A stretch of DNA of 64,000 bases from Aestuariivivens insulae (GTDB lineage Bacteria > Bacteroidota > Bacteroidia > Flavobacteriales > Flavobacteriaceae), in the NCBI RefSeq assembly GCF_022662195.1, contig NZ_JAKMCS010000008.1, positions 62,001 to 126,000 of the forward strand, read 5' to 3'. Made by a program: the position numbers and the translations under genes. Positions 1 through 7,577 of this stretch are shown piece after piece. Under the pieces are notes generated by a model. It was not told where the DNA came from. It did not search any database and worked only from the letters and a program-made list of their open reading frames with translations. Numbering within the stretch: position 1 is the first letter of the stretch; every line of letters starts with the position of its first letter.

Positions 1-2000
1 CGCCCAACAGAAACTATTTTTGGTCGGGCAAAATTAGGGAGACGCCTACATCCAAGCCCTGTGTTTGGAATTCTGATACTTACTACAATAGCGAGGCGAA
101 ATGGAAGACCTATCCCGAGCGTCTGGAAGAACATGGTATCTCTTGGCGGGTCTATCAGAATGAGATTAGCGTTCAAACGGGACTCACGGGAGAGGACGAA
201 GCTTTGTTAGCGAATTTCACTGATAATAACTTCGAATTTTTTAGTCAGTTCAACGTACGCTTCAGTAAAAGCCATCAAAGCTTTTTAAAAAAGCGCTTTA
301 GCGAGTTACCCGATGAGATTGGTGAACTGGAGCAACAAATCAAAGCACAGCCTAAGGTGGCAACCCAAAAGCTTAGAAACCAGTTAGTGCAAAAGCAGAA
401 TCAGCTGAAAAAGATAAAGGAGGAGCTGGAATTATGGAGTCCTGAGAACTATGAAAAGCTTAGTACGTTCCAAAAGAACATTCATGAAAGAGCATTTACT
501 ACCAATAGTAACGATCCCCATTACCATGAGACGGAGTCCATTACCTTTAATGACAATGGTGAAGAACGGACTATGCGTGTGCCCAAGGGAGACATCTTGC
601 ACCAGTTTAGGGAAGATGTCAATACGAACAAGTTACCAACAGTATCCTGGCTTGTGGCTCCGCAAAAATTTTCGGACCACCCCAGCGCCCCTTGGTTCGG
701 AGCTTGGTATGTTTCCGAAGTACTGGATATCCTGACGAAGAATCCAGAGGTGTGGAAAAAGACAATATTCATCTTAACTTATGATGAGAACGATGGGTAT
801 TTCGACCATGTGCCGCCTTTTGTGGCCCCACATCCGGAACAAAAGCACAAGACTTCCAAAGGGATTGATGTTACTTCAGAATATATTACCATGGAAGACG
901 AGCTCGAAAAGCGTGGTGTGAAACCTGAAAATGCCCGGGAAACTCCCGTTGGCATGGGGTACCGTGTACCTATGGTTGTAGCCTCACCGTGGAGCCGTGG
1001 CGGATGGGTGAATTCCGAGGTATGCGATCTTACCTCTCCACTGCAGTTCATGGAAAAGTTCTTGGCCAAGAAAACAGGAAAGACCATTAAGGAGACCAAT
1101 ATAAGCAGTTGGCGCAGGGCTATTTCTGGAGATATGACCTCTGCTTTTCGTCCATTCAACCCTACGGCACTAAATTTCTCGGAGTTTGTGGACAGGACAC
1201 CCTTTATGGAGGATATTTACAGGGCAAGCTTTAAGTCCCCGCCGTCTAACTTTAAACCACTTAGCGCAGGGGAGATGGAGAAAGTGCGGTCAGGAGAGCA
1301 TGATCTCCCGTACATGCCGGCACAAGAACCCGGGATCAAGGATTCTTGTGCATTGCCCTATGAGCTATACATAGAAGATAGTATTGACAGGACAAATGAA
1401 ACCTTTAAATTGTCGTTTCAAGCTGCTAACCAAGTGTTTGGGAATTTGGCTTCCGGAGCTCCGTTTAATGTCTATGCTCCTGGTAATTACCTCCAGGAAG
1501 ACCACTCAAGAATAAAGCATTTCAAGCCAGTTAAGGCATGGGCTTTTGCAGTAGAAGCGGGAGAACAGGTAGAGGATACATGGCCCTTAAGCCATTTTGA
1601 AAACGGGAATTACCATTTACGGGCCTATGGTCCAAATGGTTTTTATAGGGAGTACAAGGGAAGTGCATCAGATCCAGAACTTAAGATAAAGTGCCACTTC
1701 GAAAGTGTTGGGCGCTTGTTAAGGAAGCTATCGGGTAATGTGGAGCTGGAAATAGCCAATACCTCAGGGGTGGATTATAGGATAGAAATTACCGACCATG
1801 CCTATAATAGCCCAACAGTAAGTCATGATGTTGCCAAAGGTGATACGATCAAGGTTGTATTAAGATCGAGCGATAGTTATGGCTGGTACGACTTTTCATT
1901 AAGGGTAGTAGGCATCGGCACTTATGAAAGACGCTTCGCTGGTCGTGTAGAAACGGGCAAGGCCTCTAAGACAGACCCGTTTATGGGGCGGGTAATTTAG
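1..2000 (+). CDS. Phosphocholine-specific phospholipase C, 3' part
   Basis: The reading frame is open to the left edge (first full codon at base 3), so the gene starts outside the window. About 665 residues are visible and family members are usually about 800 or more. The visible part starts with a NRNYFWSGKIR segment typical of acid-phosphatase-like phospholipases C. It continues through a catalytic-fold stretch with the LTYDENDGYFDHVPP and YRVPMVVASPWSRGG segments, and ends in two C-terminal beta domains of the bacterial phospholipase C type (about residues 450-650 of the visible part). The enzyme would hydrolyse phosphatidylcholine or sphingomyelin outside the cytoplasm, but the export signal is not in view. 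Base composition looks richer in G+C than the genes that follow. Family assignment is firm; exact substrate is inference. Confidence 0.9.
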   Translation, partial: PNRNYFWSGKIRETPTSKPCVWNSDTYYNSEAKWKTYPERLEEHGISWRVYQNEISVQTGLTGEDEALLANFTDNNFEFFSQFNVRFSKSHQSFLKKRFSELPDEIGELEQQIKAQPKVATQKLRNQLVQKQNQLKKIKEELELWSPENYEKLSTFQKNIHERAFTTNSNDPHYHETESITFNDNGEERTMRVPKGDILHQFREDVNTNKLPTVSWLVAPQKFSDHPSAPWFGAWYVSEVLDILTKNPEVWKKTIFILTYDENDGYFDHVPPFVAPHPEQKHKTSKGIDVTSEYITMEDELEKRGVKPENARETPVGMGYRVPMVVASPWSRGGWVNSEVCDLTSPLQFMEKFLAKKTGKTIKETNISSWRRAISGDMTSAFRPFNPTALNFSEFVDRTPFMEDIYRASFKSPPSNFKPLSAGEMEKVRSGEHDLPYMPAQEPGIKDSCALPYELYIEDSIDRTNETFKLSFQAANQVFGNLASGAPFNVYAPGNYLQEDHSRIKHFKPVKAWAFAVEAGEQVEDTWPLSHFENGNYHLRAYGPNGFYREYKGSASDPELKIKCHFESVGRLLRKLSGNVELEIANTSGVDYRIEITDHAYNSPTVSHDVAKGDTIKVVLRSSDSYGWYDFSLRVVGIGTYERRFAGRVETGKASKTDPFMGRVI

Positions 2001-2004
2001 ATAT

Positions 2005-2049
2005 AAAACCTCAATGTAGCCTTTACTCTTAAGGGTGTATTGAAGTTTT
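2005..2049 (+). terminator. Weak terminator-like hairpin after phospholipase C
   Basis: AAAACCTCAAT (2005-2015) can pair with ATTGAAGTTTT (2039-2049) with one mismatch, leaving a long loop that may fold further. It follows the stop codon by a few bases. Support is only the inverted repeat. Confidence 0.35.
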
Positions 2050-2124
2050 ATTAATCAGCTCAATTGGTGTCATTATAGTGTTCTTTATTCTAGCTATATA
2101 GTTAGGAGAAGGTGTTTTTATTTT

Positions 2125-2138
2125 TTATGCATGCATAA
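2125..2138. promoter_or_regulatory. Candidate MarR operator upstream of the 2187 gene
   Basis: TTATGCATGCATAA is a perfect 14-base palindrome. The same 14 bases form the centre of a 26-base palindrome in front of the marR gene at 59465. It lies about 31 bases upstream of a TACTTTTG -7 element (2163-2170), where it would cover the -33 region. This position suggests repression. The link to the MarR protein is inferred from the shared sequence. Confidence 0.6.
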
Positions 2139-2151
2139 TATATTTCTTCTG

Positions 2152-2170
2152 AAAAATTCATGTACTTTTG
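2152..2170 (+). promoter_or_regulatory. Promoter of the 2187-3761 pair
   Basis: The -7 element TACTTTTG (2163-2170) fits the Bacteroidota consensus TAnnTTTG and lies 17 bases before the ATG at 2187. The 19 bases 2152-2170 are identical to 31565-31583 in front of the peptide deformylase gene. Confidence 0.55.
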
Positions 2171-2186
2171 AAGAAATATGATTTAA

Positions 2187-3134
2187 ATGGCTGCAGAACT
2201 CACCAAGTTATTGGATATAAAATATCCTATTATTCAGGCTCCTATGTTTTTAGTATCCAATACAGCCATGGTTGTTGAAGCCATGAAATGTGGTATAGCG
2301 GGTTGTATTCCAGCATTAAATTATAGAACCTTGGATGAGCTTAGGGCTGCAGCTAAAGAATTAAAAGCAGCAAAACCTGTAGGAGGAGCATTCGGGTTTA
2401 ACTTAATAGTTAACAAGTCCAATGTAAAATATAAAGGACAGTTGCAAGTACTGTGTGAAGCAGGTTGTGACTTTATTATCACTTCGTTGGGAAGTCCAGA
2501 AGAAACTATTAATCGTGCCCATAAAGTGGGCATCAAAGTATTTTGTGATGTTGTTGATTTAAAATATGCTAAAAAGGTTGAAAATTTAGGTGCCGATGCT
2601 GTTATAGCTGTTAACAATGAGGCAGGAGGACATAGAGGGGATATGTCTCCAGAACATTTAATTAAAGAGCTAAAAACCAATTGTAATATTCCCATTATTT
2701 CTGCTGGGGGTGTGGGGTGCAAAGCCGATATTGATAAAATGTTAAGTTATGGAGCAGCCGGTGTTTCGGTGGGAAGTCCTTTTATTGCTTCGGTCGAAGC
2801 TAATGTTACAAAGGAATATAAGCAAGCTTGTGTAGACTATGGAGCTAATGATATTGTTATGACCGAACGGATTTCCGGGACACCTTGTACTGTAATTAAC
2901 ACACCTTATGTTCAAAAAATTGGAACTAAAGCCACATGGCTTGAGAAGCTATTGAATAAAAACCGAAAATTGAAGAAGTGGGTAAAAATGATTAGGTTTA
3001 AAATTGGTATGAATGCCACAAAAAATGCAGCAACCAAGGCAACCTATAAAACAGTTTGGGTAGCTGGTCCAAGTATTGAATATACCAATGCTATTCTTCC
3101 TGTTAAGGACATTATTAAAAAATTGATTGATTAG
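2187..3134 (+). CDS. Nitronate monooxygenase / FabK-like FMN oxidoreductase
   Basis: This 315-residue protein is an FMN-dependent TIM barrel of the 2-nitropropane dioxygenase family. The N-terminal YPIIQAPMF segment, the NNEAGGHRGD segment around residue 150 with the family histidine, and the FMN phosphate-binding AGGVG (about residue 173) followed by GAAGVSVGSPF are all visible. The family includes nitronate monooxygenases and the enoyl-ACP reductase FabK, and the sequence alone does not decide between them. A PPOX-family flavoprotein follows 21 bases downstream, so the two probably form an operon. The MarR-type palindrome upstream ties it to the beta-oxidation operon at 52.7-59.5 kb, which favours a role in lipid or acyl-CoA chemistry; that is inference. 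Confidence 0.85.
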   Translation: MAAELTKLLDIKYPIIQAPMFLVSNTAMVVEAMKCGIAGCIPALNYRTLDELRAAAKELKAAKPVGGAFGFNLIVNKSNVKYKGQLQVLCEAGCDFIITSLGSPEETINRAHKVGIKVFCDVVDLKYAKKVENLGADAVIAVNNEAGGHRGDMSPEHLIKELKTNCNIPIISAGGVGCKADIDKMLSYGAAGVSVGSPFIASVEANVTKEYKQACVDYGANDIVMTERISGTPCTVINTPYVQKIGTKATWLEKLLNKNRKLKKWVKMIRFKIGMNATKNAATKATYKTVWVAGPSIEYTNAILPVKDIIKKLID

Positions 3135-3155
3135 CTTAATTAATTATACGAACAA

Positions 3156-3761
3156 ATGAAGGTTACCAACACAGAACAACTAAGGGCATTATATGGGTTT
3201 CCAGCTGGAAGGGCAAAAGATAAGGTTTTAAATAAACTAGAAAAACACAGTATCAATTTTATTGAACATGCTCCTTTTTTGGTATTGTCGTCAGTTAATA
3301 ACCAAGGACAATTAGATGCTTCTCCAAGAGGTGGAGAACCAGGGTTTGTGAAAGTTATTGGAGATAACAAAATTGTAATTCCAGATGCCAAAGGCAATAA
3401 TAGAATAGATAGCCTAATTAATATTGTTGAAACTGGCAAAATAGGCTTATTGTTTCTAATTCCAGGAGTAGATGAAACGTTAAGAATTAATGGGAATGCC
3501 TATATTTCTTCAGACCAAAAAGACTTACAGCTATTTGCTTCTGAAAAACACTTGCCAAAATCATGTATTGTTGTTACTGTAAAAGAGGTCTTTCTACATT
3601 GTGCGAAGGCCTTTATGCGTTCAAAATTATGGGACAGTTCAGCTCAAATAGATAGGAACACATTTCCAACTATGGGTGAAATGCTTAAAGATCAGCTTAA
3701 GATTGATGGTTTACCAGAAACGAGAGAGGAGATGGTTAAGCGTTACCAGAAAGATTTGTAA
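3156..3761 (+). CDS. PPOX-class (pyridoxamine 5'-phosphate oxidase-like) flavoprotein
   Basis: The 201-residue product has the split-barrel flavin-binding pattern of the PPOX superfamily: a LVLSSVNNQGQLDASPRGG segment around residues 45-63, IVIPDAKGNNRIDSL, and GLLFLIPGVDETLRINGNA. It resembles the FMN-binding subgroup often annotated as MSMEG_1061 or DR2398 type rather than true PdxH. No membrane segment or signal peptide is seen. It follows the flavin oxidoreductase gene closely on the same strand and should share its promoter and operator. The substrate is unknown. Confidence 0.8.
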   Translation: MKVTNTEQLRALYGFPAGRAKDKVLNKLEKHSINFIEHAPFLVLSSVNNQGQLDASPRGGEPGFVKVIGDNKIVIPDAKGNNRIDSLINIVETGKIGLLFLIPGVDETLRINGNAYISSDQKDLQLFASEKHLPKSCIVVTVKEVFLHCAKAFMRSKLWDSSAQIDRNTFPTMGEMLKDQLKIDGLPETREEMVKRYQKDL

Positions 3762-3885
3762 GATTTTAAATAATTCACTCTCTTAAACCTAAACTATTCT
3801 TCATTAATAATTCATGTTTGATTATACTAAAATATAGTCATACATCGGTAATTTTGTGTATTTCATCTTTTTGTTTAATAAAAAG

Positions 3886-3950
3886 AATTAAAAGTTAAAC
3901 AAAATTATTATGTTTGAAGAAATAATTAAAAAGTTAAACAAAATATTATG
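3886..3950 (+). repeat. Direct repeat and 13-codon leader ORF before the fasciclin gene
   Basis: A segment of about 27 bases is present twice, at 3886-3912 and 3924-3950, with small differences; both copies contain AAAGTTAAACAAAAT-like sequence and end in ATG. The second ATG (3948) starts the fasciclin gene. The first ATG (3910) opens a 13-codon frame whose TGA overlaps the fasciclin start as ATGA. The repeat could be an operator pair, a duplicated start region or a translational leader. Confidence 0.5.
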
Positions 3951-5363
3951 AAAGCAACGACACTTAAATTGAAAGACCCCAGTCTCTTTTTAAAATTACC
4001 TATGCTGATGTTTGCTTTATTGTTACTAGTACTTTCTTGTAGTAATGAAGATGTAGAAATAATGGATGCTGAGTCTCAAGAACCTACTATAATAGAAGTG
4101 TTAGAGTCTTATAACCGGACGGCCTCTACTGCTAAAACTACTTCATCTGATGGTTACAGTGATGGGCCAACCTTTGAGATACTAAGTGTGGCTTTAGCAA
4201 AAACAAAATTATCCAGTACGGTTTCAAAAAATAGATTGACTGTTTTTGCTCCTACAGACAAAGCTTTTGAAGCTATTGGTTTAAACAAAAAGAACATAGC
4301 TGATGTTCCTGGTATTGTTGATATTCTATTGTACCATGTGGTGGGACAACCAGTTTATAGTTCGCAGTTGGTTTCAGGATCAGTTGAAACTGTTCAGGGA
4401 AGTCATGTAATTGTAAATGTAGATGGTGATAATGTTTTGGTCAATAATGCAATGGTAACTATTGCAGATATCAAGGCAAGAAATGGCGTAATACATGTTT
4501 TAGATGAGGTGTTGTCTATACCCACTCTTAATTTAGTAGATTTAGCCATTAGTCAAGATCCTGAATTTTCAATTTTGGTAGATGCCGTGACCAAAGCTGG
4601 TTTGGGTGATACACTGGCTAATGCTGGACCATTTACTGTTTTTGCGCCAACAAACCAGGCTTTTATGGATTTGTTGGAAGCTACCCCTTTTACCTCGTTA
4701 GATGATATACCAGTAGATTTATTGACACAAATATTACTTTATCATGTTGTTGATGGCTATGTCTTTAGTAATCAGCTTAGCAATGGCTTTGTACCAACGC
4801 TCAATGGTGCTGCAGTTCAAGTTAACCTTGATGATGCGCCAATGGTATATATAAACGATTCCAGTGTACAGATGGCTAATGTACAAGCTACAAATGGTGT
4901 TATACATGTTATCGACAAGGTATTAATGCCTCCAACACAGAATTTAGTAGAATTGGCAAGTAGTTATAGCCCTGAGTTTTCATTACTATTGGAAGCTGCT
5001 ACAGCTGCAGGTTTAGCTGGAGTGTTAAGTGGTGAAGGCCCTTATGGGCAGCTTACTGTATTTGCTCCAACAAATGCTGCATTTTTAAGCCTTTTAGGAG
5101 AAAGTGATGTTGAGTCTGCTAAAGCAGTTATCAATGGGTTGGATGTTAATGCGTTAACCAATATCTTGTTGTACCATGTAGTTGAAGGGCGTGTTTATTC
5201 AAGTGATTTATCAAGCGGTTCGGTAACTACATTAAATGGAGATTTTGATTTGGATTTGAACAGTTTAACAATAGACGGGACAGCAATGTTAATACCAGAC
5301 TTATTGAATGTGCAAGCCACCAATGGTGCTATTCATGTGATAGACGCCGTTTTAGTACCATAA
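3948..5363 (+). CDS. Fasciclin (FAS1) three-domain lipoprotein
   Basis: The 471-residue protein starts with a basic N-terminus, a hydrophobic run and a lipobox LVLSC near residue 31, so it is an exported lipoprotein. Three FAS1 domains follow, at roughly residues 45-195, 196-328 and 329-471. Each carries the LTVFAPTnxAF motif near its start, an ILLYHVV segment in the middle and an NGxIHVxDxVL segment at its end. FAS1 domains mediate adhesion or carbohydrate contact. No partner gene is adjacent: the upstream pair has its own promoter and a convergent GMP reductase gene follows. The start overlaps a short leader frame by ATGA. Adhesion is a family-level inference. Confidence 0.9.
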   Translation: MKATTLKLKDPSLFLKLPMLMFALLLLVLSCSNEDVEIMDAESQEPTIIEVLESYNRTASTAKTTSSDGYSDGPTFEILSVALAKTKLSSTVSKNRLTVFAPTDKAFEAIGLNKKNIADVPGIVDILLYHVVGQPVYSSQLVSGSVETVQGSHVIVNVDGDNVLVNNAMVTIADIKARNGVIHVLDEVLSIPTLNLVDLAISQDPEFSILVDAVTKAGLGDTLANAGPFTVFAPTNQAFMDLLEATPFTSLDDIPVDLLTQILLYHVVDGYVFSNQLSNGFVPTLNGAAVQVNLDDAPMVYINDSSVQMANVQATNGVIHVIDKVLMPPTQNLVELASSYSPEFSLLLEAATAAGLAGVLSGEGPYGQLTVFAPTNAAFLSLLGESDVESAKAVINGLDVNALTNILLYHVVEGRVYSSDLSSGSVTTLNGDFDLDLNSLTIDGTAMLIPDLLNVQATNGAIHVIDAVLVP

Positions 5364-5412
5364 AAGATTAATAGAAAAAGAAAAGTTTTTAATTGGTTTG
5401 ATTGGTTAGTTT

Positions 5413-5445
5413 GAGGGTATGGCTTTTATATGAAGCCATACCCTC
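5413..5445. terminator. Bidirectional terminator between fasciclin and guaC
   Basis: A 13-base perfect stem, GAGGGTATGGCTT (5413-5425) with AAGCCATACCCTC (5433-5445), has a 7-base loop and T-rich flank. It lies between two converging genes. Confidence 0.85.
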
Positions 5446-5462
5446 TTATTTATTGGATAGGT

Positions 5463-6503
5463 TTATTCAGAATAAGTCCTGTTTTCTTGTTCGTTAACCC
5501 TAATGAATGTAGTACGTTTGGTAAGTTCTTTTAGCCTGGCAGCTCCAACATAGGTACAGGTGCTACGCAAACCTCCCAAAATATCTTGGATAGTTGACTC
5601 AACGTCACCTTTATAGGGTATTTCAACAGTTTTGCCCTCACTGGCACGGTATTCGGCAATGCCACCAGTATGTTTGTTCATTGCAGTTGCAGAGCTCATG
5701 CCATAAAACTTTCTAAAGGACTGGCCGTTGCGTTGAACAATTTCACCACCGCTTTCATCATGGCCCGCCAACATGCCGCCAAGCATCACAAAATCGGCAC
5801 CAGCACCAAAAGCTTTAGCGATATCACCTGGATGGGAACAGCCACCATCACTAATAATTTGTCCGCCTAATCCGTGAGCAGCATCAGAGCATTCAATAAT
5901 GGCCGAAAGCTGTGGATAGCCTACACCTGTTTTAACCCTAGTTGTACAAACTGAACCAGGGCCTATTCCAACTTTAACAATATCTGCCCCAGAAAGTAAA
6001 AGTTCTTCAACCATTTCACCCGTTACCACATTCCCGGCTATAATAACCTTGTCGGGATATTGATCCCGGGTTCGTTTTACAAATTCAGCAAAGTATTCAG
6101 AATAGCCATTGGCCACATCAATACATATAAATTGTAATGATGGATTATTTTGAATAATGGCACTTAACTTTTCTGAATCTTGTTTGCCAATACCAGTGCT
6201 AACGGCAATGTAATGGTAATCTTCTTCTTGAAAATTACTTAAGAATGCCTTCCAATCATTTAAAGGATAATGTTTATGTATGGCAGTAAAAATCTTTTTT
6301 TGGGATAAGGCTTTGGCCATGTTAAAAGTGCCTACCGTATCCATATTGGCCGCCATAATGGGAACGCCCTTCCAGAGTAGCGGGCTGTGCAAAAATTTAA
6401 ATTCCCGTTCTAAGGTGACTTGTGACCTGCTTTTAATTGTTGATCGTTTGGGGCGAATCATAACGTCCTTAAACCCCAACTTAATATCATATTCTATTCG
6501 CAT
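5463..6503 (-). CDS. guaC: GMP reductase
   Basis: The 346-residue protein belongs to the IMP dehydrogenase/GMP reductase family and would reduce GMP to IMP with NADPH in purine salvage. The [10 protein letters not shown] segment (about residue 50), the catalytic loop [11 protein letters not shown] with Cys186, and the flap region [14 protein letters not shown] are clear. Length matches GuaC, and there is no CBS-domain insertion as in IMP dehydrogenase, which supports reductase over dehydrogenase. It is monocistronic, convergent with the fasciclin gene and sharing its terminator. Upstream lies a 616-base region with repeats. Confidence 0.93.
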   Translation of the reverse strand: MRIEYDIKLGFKDVMIRPKRSTIKSRSQVTLEREFKFLHSPLLWKGVPIMAANMDTVGTFNMAKALSQKKIFTAIHKHYPLNDWKAFLSNFQEEDYHYIAVSTGIGKQDSEKLSAIIQNNPSLQFICIDVANGYSEYFAEFVKRTRDQYPDKVIIAGNVVTGEMVEELLLSGADIVKVGIGPGSVCTTRVKTGVGYPQLSAIIECSDAAHGLGGQIISDGGCSHPGDIAKAFGAGADFVMLGGMLAGHDESGGEIVQRNGQSFRKFYGMSSATAMNKHTGGIAEYRASEGKTVEIPYKGDVESTIQDILGGLRSTCTYVGAARLKELTKRTTFIRVNEQENRTYSE

Positions 6504-6581
6504 GGTTTAAACTAAAATTATACAACTCTAAATTTAGTTTTTTAACTTGAGAATAGAAAATAATAAATTGATGGAATGGAT

Positions 6582-6700
6582 AAGCTGGAAGTTGGAAGTT
6601 AGAAGCTGGAAGTTAGAAGTTAGAAGCTAGAAGTTAGAAGCTAGAAGATGGAAGTTGGAAGCTTGAGGCTTGAAGCTTGAAGCTTGAAGATGGAAGTTAG
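6582..6700. repeat. Array of 17 heptamers, consensus AAGYTDG
   Basis: Read from 6582, the sequence breaks into 17 uninterrupted 7-base units. Sixteen start AAG and one starts AGG; units include AAGTTAG, AAGCTAG, AAGTTGG, AAGCTTG and AAGATGG. There are no unique spacers, so it is not a CRISPR. Short arrays in the same AAG register flank both four-helix-bundle genes at 54.6-56.6 kb. Confidence 0.9.
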
Positions 6701-6788
6701 TGTACGTCCCTAATATAGATTGACCACTAAAAAATCAAATCCTATTGGGTTAACTTTTTTAACTACCTTGTTTTCATATTGTTTACTC

Positions 6789-6808
6789 GGAATGAATCCA
6801 CTCCTCCT
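6789..6808. repeat. Dispersed intergenic motif, copy 1
   Basis: The 20 bases here are identical to 37321-37340, also in a gene-poor interval, and are followed by AG- and GG-rich remnants. This looks like one end of a family of small dispersed elements. Confidence 0.6.
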
Positions 6809-6849
6809 AGAAAAGGATGAGAGTTAAAAATTGATCCATAAGCACAATT

Positions 6850-6888
6850 CCTTCCCCGGTCATTGAGCTTGTCGAAATGAAGGGAAGG
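6850..6888. repeat. REP-like inverted repeat with TGAGCTTGTCGAA core
   Basis: CCTTCCC (6850-6856) pairs with GGGAAGG (6882-6888), and an inner TCATT/AATGA pair surrounds the core at 6864-6876. The same 13-base core occurs at 14091-14103 within CCCT/AGGG arms. Confidence 0.65.
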
Positions 6889-7119
6889 TGGTTTTAAACT
6901 CGTATAAGAGTTTAAAGTTGGAACGGTATTACTAAAAAAAGCACAAAGGTTTTGTCATGTACTGAGCTAACAAATAAAGCCCTGCAAAAGTGATAGGAGC
7001 GGCAGCTTTTTTAAAATTCCAAAAATTTTAAAAAACTATAGCGGATAGCACGGTGGCTTGCCATTTGCCCAAAAAAGTTCCTGAAAAAGCGATGTCCTAA
7101 AATGGTATTTAAAACTAAA

Positions 7120-7500
7120 TTACTTTACGGCAATTAAGCTAATTTCAACATTAACATCTTTGGGTAATCGAGCTACTTCAACGGTTTCCCTAGCCGGTGC
7201 ATTTTCGTCATTAAAATAGCTGCCGTATGCTTCATTAATTAACGTAAAGTTATCCATGTCGCTAATAAATATAGAGCACTTAATTACGTGGTCGAACGTC
7301 ATATGGGCAGCTTCTAATACAGCCTTAAGGTTTTGCATCACCTGATGGGTCTCGGTTTTAATATCGTCTAAAACCAAATTTCCTGTTTCTGGATTAAAAG
7401 CTATTTGACCAGACGTGTAAAGCATGTTGCCTACTAAAACCGCTTGATTATAGGGTCCAATGGGAGCGGGTGCCTTTGTGGTATTTATTATTGTTTTCAT
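7120..7500 (-). CDS. RidA family enamine/imine deaminase
   Basis: The 126-residue protein matches the YjgF/YER057c/UK114 family in length and motifs: PAPIGPYNQAV near residue 12, LYTSGQIAFNPETG, and PARETVEVARLPKDVNVEI at the end with the catalytic arginine. RidA hydrolyses reactive enamines such as 2-aminoacrylate made by PLP enzymes, so it protects metabolism in the cytoplasm. It lies 77 bases downstream of lptD on the same strand and probably shares its transcript, although the two functions are not obviously related. Confidence 0.92.
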   Translation of the reverse strand: MKTIINTTKAPAPIGPYNQAVLVGNMLYTSGQIAFNPETGNLVLDDIKTETHQVMQNLKAVLEAAHMTFDHVIKCSIFISDMDNFTLINEAYGSYFNDENAPARETVEVARLPKDVNVEISLIAVK

Positions 7501-7577
7501 TGGTTTGGTTTATTTGTTGTTGGTTTATTAGGGTGTTTAAAATGCAATAGGTAAATCTTTTTTCCTCTTATCTAACA

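Larger units (their letters stand above)
6504..7119. other. Gene-free interval with repeats between guaC and ridA
   Basis: No convincing coding frame is present. It holds the 17-unit heptamer array (6582-6700), a copy of a dispersed 20-base motif (6789-6808) and an inverted repeat around a TGAGCTTGTCGAA core (6850-6888). The remainder shows no further structure. Confidence 0.7.

Noticed and set aside
779-1159. Long minus-strand frame inside phospholipase C
   Set aside because: It is antisense to a well-matched enzyme and has no recognisable protein features.
6582-6700. Possible CRISPR array
   Set aside because: Units are 7 bases with no spacers, and no cas genes are present in the window.
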